Positions 32,327 to 34,999 of a stretch of DNA of 34,999 nt are shown here, one piece after another. Both the position numbers and the translations under genes were made by a program. The notes under the pieces are model-generated. The model was given only the letters and a program-made list of their open reading frames with translations, searched no databases and had not been told where the DNA came from. Every line of letters starts with the position of its first letter. The first letter of the stretch is position 1. Origin of the DNA: a virus; IMG/VR virus record IMGVR_UViG_3300017719_000065, positions 1-34,999 of that record. One strand, written 5' to 3'.

Positions 32327-32736
32327 TATCTTACCCTATCGATATCGATTGAAAGTGTTTGAGGTGTCTCATTATTTATGACATAGAATACAACGTTAAT
32401 GCGTACACTATTTGAATCAACGTCTCCAACGACTTCTACATTAATAATACCACAGCGTGGTTCATATGCTTGTAGTGCAGATTCAATCTTGTCTTTAATG
32501 AGTATTGCTGTTACTGGTGTGGCATTCTCGAATAGCATAGACTTAATATCACTACCAATAAGAGGCTGAAAGAGACGTTCGCCTTTATTCGTGAGTAGTA
32601 TATTCTTGATTGCCTCTTTGACAGAATTCTCGTTTACTCTACGTGCAATATCATTACGACCTGGCAATAGAGCCAAGTCCTTATGGAAATCACTGTGAAG
32701 TTCACGGCGTCTTGTAAGAGGTGTTATAGTAGCCAT
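32326..32736 (-). CDS. 25: Baseplate wedge protein gp25 (GPW/gp25 family), 136 aa
   Basis: Starts 19 bases after a CATAAATA box, with AAAAGGCAACAAGA before ATG. The sequence LHSDFHKDLALLPGRNDIAR, VNENSVKEAIKNILLTNKGE and RLFQPLIGSDIKSMLFENAT is the standard gp25/GPW core: a conserved helix, the 'NKGERlFqPliG' loop and the following helix. It is followed by IKDKIESALQAYEPRCGIIN and a final beta part to IDIDRVR. T4 gp25 is 132 residues. The protein sits at the wedge core and is thought to start sheath polymerisation. It overlaps gp6 by 1 base, an order I recall from marine T4-like phages rather than from T4 itself. Confidence 0.95.
   Translation of the reverse strand: MATITPLTRRRELHSDFHKDLALLPGRNDIARRVNENSVKEAIKNILLTNKGERLFQPLIGSDIKSMLFENATPVTAILIKDKIESALQAYEPRCGIINVEVVGDVDSNSVRINVVFYVINNETPQTLSIDIDRVR
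32373..32380 (-). promoter_or_regulatory. Possible late promoter variant upstream of gp6
   Basis: The minus strand reads CATAAATA within the 3' end of gp25, 46 bases upstream of the gp6 start. It is one base off the T4 consensus and the same variant as the box before gp25. It lies in coding sequence (codons around Val-Ile-Asn-Asn), so chance is quite possible. Confidence 0.3.
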
Positions 32737-32755
32737 TCTTGTTGCCTTTTACTTT

Positions 32756-32763
32756 TATTTATG
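32756..32763 (-). promoter_or_regulatory. Late promoter variant before gp25
   Basis: The minus strand reads CATAAATA followed by AAAGTAAAAGGCAAC, in the 27-base gap between the M15 protein and gp25. It differs from the T4 late consensus only at the first base. Its place in a true gap, with a ribosome site right after it, supports use as a promoter for the baseplate wedge genes. Confidence 0.5.
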
Positions 32764-34425
32764 TTATACTGAACGAAGTTTGTCACGATCATGTCTCGAA
32801 ACAAGCTCTACCCATCTAGCTGTCTGTGTTGTTGGTACTGGATAATCAGATGGTGTAGTAGGCTCTCCAGCTACCCATGCTCTTCGTCCACCTATGTCAA
32901 GATGTATAAACGAACTATAGACACCGATACCAGTAAAGCCAGCACGTGAGGCTGCAACAACGAATTGCGCTCTTGTATTATAGTCACCTGATACACGTAC
33001 ATCAATCGCATCGCCTGTCATGTGCTTAGACTTATTCGCACCACCTACAGATGCATTCTTACCTGGTGAACGATACCCAGAATTAATCTTGACTTCTGCT
33101 CCTGTTTGTGCTATAGTACGAAGTAGTTTAAACCATACGTCATGATTGACTTTCTTCCAACCAGCACCCTTGAGATACTTACCTTCGAAGTCATTCTGAT
33201 TTACAACTTGTGGCTCAAAAGAGAACTTGCCTCCAACACCGTTCTCGTCCATACCAGCAACTTGTTCTAATTCTTCTTGTGAGGGACATGTAGGACATTC
33301 GAAGTTACCTGATGCTCCATCTGCTATCTCTGCAAGACTAGGTGCTTCTTCGTTGATCTTTTCATTAGAGGCTTCGATATTCTTTGCTCTCTCATCAGCA
33401 GAAAGTCTTAATGCACCAGCTTCTACTGCTTTCTTTGTCTCTACAAGACCCGCACTCTTAAGGGCAGCTTGTTCGATTGTCAGTGCAGAAGCAAGTTTCT
33501 TAATACCATCTACGGGTGATGTGAGTAATTCTTGAATGATTTCAGTGAGTTGGCAGAAGCGAAACATCATAAGTGCTACGTTCTCAGCAGTCAATCTTTC
33601 GAATTGAGCAACCATTTTAGCCATAAACTTCTCTAGTGACTTCTTCAATCCGTCTTTATTGACTTCATCAAAGAACTCTTTGATCTGATTAGCGGCTTCT
33701 TGGATATGCTTGAATGCAGACTTAGCGGCACACTTTAATTCACCTGCCATACCAGTTAAGCTATTGACAACGCCCTCGACTTGCTTTATAAGTTGTGCTA
33801 TAACTTTATCTACAATCTCTAGTACAGTATCTTTGATTTTCTTAAGTACCATAGTGAGAGTAATAGATTTCGCAAGCTTAATCGGGTCTTTCTCAGTTAA
33901 GTTCTTAATGTCAGCAATGAGGTCTTGTGCTGTAGAGATAAGTGTAAAGAGTCCACCTAGTGTCGCAAAGATATTCGTAAATGCTCCACACAGTCCACTC
34001 GATATAGACTTTCCTAGATTCGTGTTTAGATAATAGTCAAGGTCTCCAAGATAAGAGTCCAGAGGTGCTGATAGATTGTCACCCATTACAGTAGGACTCC
34101 AATCGCCTACTGCTGAGAATATTCCATCAATGTCCTGATTGTTCGATACTAAGAAATCAGCAACTTCAACAAACGTTAACGGACCTTGTGAATGTCTATC
34201 ACTAAGTGTATTATAACTGGATATATCTATCTTGTCAAGTAAATTATTCGTTGCATTCGTTAAATCTACTAAAGTTTGTCTATCTAATCGCTCAATTGGA
34301 TTGGCATTTAGATCAACTAGCTTCGTATAGTCATCAATCTCCTTGAATACATCAGAGGCATTCGTAAGCAACGTAGCATCAAAGCGAGATGCCAATGGTG
34401 TTGTTGATTCGCATAAAGCTGTCAT
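32764..34425 (-). CDS. Hub-associated protein with C-terminal M15-type peptidase, 553 aa
   Basis: Starts after TTAGGATAGAACT, 4 bases past the SLT gene stop. Residues 1-360 are mostly helical (LCGAFTNIFATLGGLFTLIS, amphipathic helices through 190-340 such as KKSLEKFMAKMVAQFERLTA). Then comes a short CPTC sequence (377-380) and a C-terminal domain from about 425 to 520 of the D-Ala-D-Ala carboxypeptidase/endopeptidase M15 type: INSGYRSPGKNASVGGANKS, KHMTGDAIDVR and FIHLDIG. Expected zinc ligands are His468, Asp475 and His508, with Asp510 in the HxD motif. The domain would cut cell-wall peptides. No signal peptide, and the neighbours are baseplate genes, so I infer a virion protein that opens the wall during DNA entry, in the place of T4 gp5 lysozyme, rather than an endolysin. 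Confidence 0.85.
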   Translation of the reverse strand: MTALCESTTPLASRFDATLLTNASDVFKEIDDYTKLVDLNANPIERLDRQTLVDLTNATNNLLDKIDISSYNTLSDRHSQGPLTFVEVADFLVSNNQDIDGIFSAVGDWSPTVMGDNLSAPLDSYLGDLDYYLNTNLGKSISSGLCGAFTNIFATLGGLFTLISTAQDLIADIKNLTEKDPIKLAKSITLTMVLKKIKDTVLEIVDKVIAQLIKQVEGVVNSLTGMAGELKCAAKSAFKHIQEAANQIKEFFDEVNKDGLKKSLEKFMAKMVAQFERLTAENVALMMFRFCQLTEIIQELLTSPVDGIKKLASALTIEQAALKSAGLVETKKAVEAGALRLSADERAKNIEASNEKINEEAPSLAEIADGASGNFECPTCPSQEELEQVAGMDENGVGGKFSFEPQVVNQNDFEGKYLKGAGWKKVNHDVWFKLLRTIAQTGAEVKINSGYRSPGKNASVGGANKSKHMTGDAIDVRVSGDYNTRAQFVVAASRAGFTGIGVYSSFIHLDIGGRRAWVAGEPTTPSDYPVPTTQTARWVELVSRHDRDKLRSV

Positions 34426-34429
34426 AGTT

Positions 34430-34981
34430 CTATCCTAATGCCTGATTATTGTAGTACGAGTTAATACTACCTACTGTTATCTTACCGTCTGCTCCAACCC
34501 ATCCTGGATTCTGTTCATATGCTTTAGAGCCAGACTCATATACTTCGTACCCATCACCTCGAGAAGCATAACCTGGTGCGGCTTGCATAATCCCTAATGA
34601 TCCACCTCTATAGTCAAATGCATCAAGATATTGATCGTATACAGCAAGTTGTTCAGAAGCATTCATGTTCTGTATCTCACCTGTTGTATAACCTAACATC
34701 TCAGCAGTCGATGGTATGAATTGGAATAAGCCTGTAGCACCACTATCACTATTTAGTGCAGTTGTATTAAAATTACTCTCACCTTGCATCACTCTATACA
34801 ATTCTTCTTTTGTCAAGCCTGGATACTTCTCTAGCATCTCTTCTAGCTGTGCTTGGAACTCAGCATCGTTGTCAAGTGCTGATGCAGACGCATAGTTACT
34901 TCTTGATGGTTTTGCTGTAGCGGCATTCGTAAATGAAGGCGTTGTAGGTGGAGATGCTCCGTCTGTAGTATCATCACTCAT
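34430..34981 (-). CDS. SLT-type lytic transglycosylase, 183 aa visible, probably 5'-partial
   Basis: The domain spans about residues 45-145: LEEMLEKYPGLTKEELYRVM, then QGESNFNTTALNSDSGATGL and FQFIPSTAEMLGYT. Glu68 in QGESNFN is the expected catalytic acid, and GLFQF (84-88) is the second signature of the goose-lysozyme/SLT fold. The enzyme cleaves the glycan backbone of peptidoglycan. The first Met in the window (34981-34979) has no ribosome site in the 18 bases visible upstream, and those six codons are open and read PPSTSR, similar to the Pro/Thr/Ser-rich start that follows, so the true start is probably outside the window. Four bases separate its stop from the M15 gene, so the two wall hydrolases are probably co-translated and used together in the tail tip. 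Confidence 0.85.
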   Translation of the reverse strand: MSDDTTDGASPPTTPSFTNAATAKPSRSNYASASALDNDAEFQAQLEEMLEKYPGLTKEELYRVMQGESNFNTTALNSDSGATGLFQFIPSTAEMLGYTTGEIQNMNASEQLAVYDQYLDAFDYRGGSLGIMQAAPGYASRGDGYEVYESGSKAYEQNPGWVGADGKITVGSINSYYNNQALG

Positions 34982-34999
34982 ACGACTTGTAGAAGGTGG

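Noticed and set aside
33280-33300. CPTC motif as a zinc finger in the M15 protein
   Set aside because: Only one Cys pair is present and no second pair or His pair is seen nearby; a disulphide or simple linker is just as likely.
33227-34033. Two plus-strand reading frames (102 and 107 residues) opposite the M15 gene, one with hydrophobic stretches
   Set aside because: Antisense to amphipathic helices of the M15 protein, which give Ser/Leu-rich shadow frames; no start signals.
1-34999. Diversity-generating retroelement, CRISPR array, tRNA genes, insertion sequences, integrase or attachment sites
   Set aside because: No reverse transcriptase gene, no spaced direct repeats, no tRNA-like cloverleaf and no transposase or integrase frame was seen; the fibre repeats are diverged protein repeats.

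Overview
The window is part of the baseplate and tail-fibre region of a T4-like myovirus (contractile-tailed phage). The evidence is a run of recognisable T4-type baseplate wedge proteins in the expected order (gp25, gp6, a gp7-position protein, a gp8-like protein), followed by very large virion proteins of the kind found in marine T4-like phages, plus T4-type late-promoter boxes (TATAAATA). The DNA is AT-rich. I see no tRNA, no integrase and no host gene, and the bacterial host cannot be told from this window.

Layout, read in the direction of transcription (minus strand, right to left). (1) 34981-32764: two cell-wall-degrading proteins side by side, an SLT-type lytic transglycosylase (its 5' end probably lies outside the window) and a large protein with a C-terminal M15-type peptidase. 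They sit just upstream of gp25, where a tail-lysozyme/hub function would make sense. (2) 32736-25898: baseplate wedge genes gp25, gp6, gp7-like and gp8-like, packed with overlaps or gaps of at most 9 bases. (3) 25881-17602: a 1733-residue DUF4815-type structural protein, a 61-residue coiled-coil protein, a fibre ending in an intramolecular chaperone (S74 type), and a 553-residue structural protein. (4) 17546-3708: a beta-helix fibre/spike-like protein, two diverged tandem paralogues (1382 and 1109 residues), a leucine-rich-repeat protein and a 312-residue protein. (5) 1276-3711: the only real plus-strand gene, an 811-residue structural protein that converges on the 312-residue gene, with the two stop codons overlapping. 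(6) 1203-1: two small structural proteins and the first 216 codons of a tail fibre that runs off the window edge.

Transcription appears to be late. TATAAATA boxes lie just upstream of the beta-helix gene, the 110-residue gene, the plus-strand gene and the truncated fibre gene, and a CATAAATA variant lies before gp25. The 72-base gap between the divergent genes holds a perfect 12-base palindrome that carries one late box on each strand.

The most unusual points are the plant-type leucine-rich repeats in a probable virion protein, the palindromic two-way late promoter, the inverted fibre-like gene whose C-terminal motif matches the gene it faces, and a short glycine/threonine-rich module found inside three otherwise unrelated structural proteins. 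No stretch above 300 bases lacks a gene.
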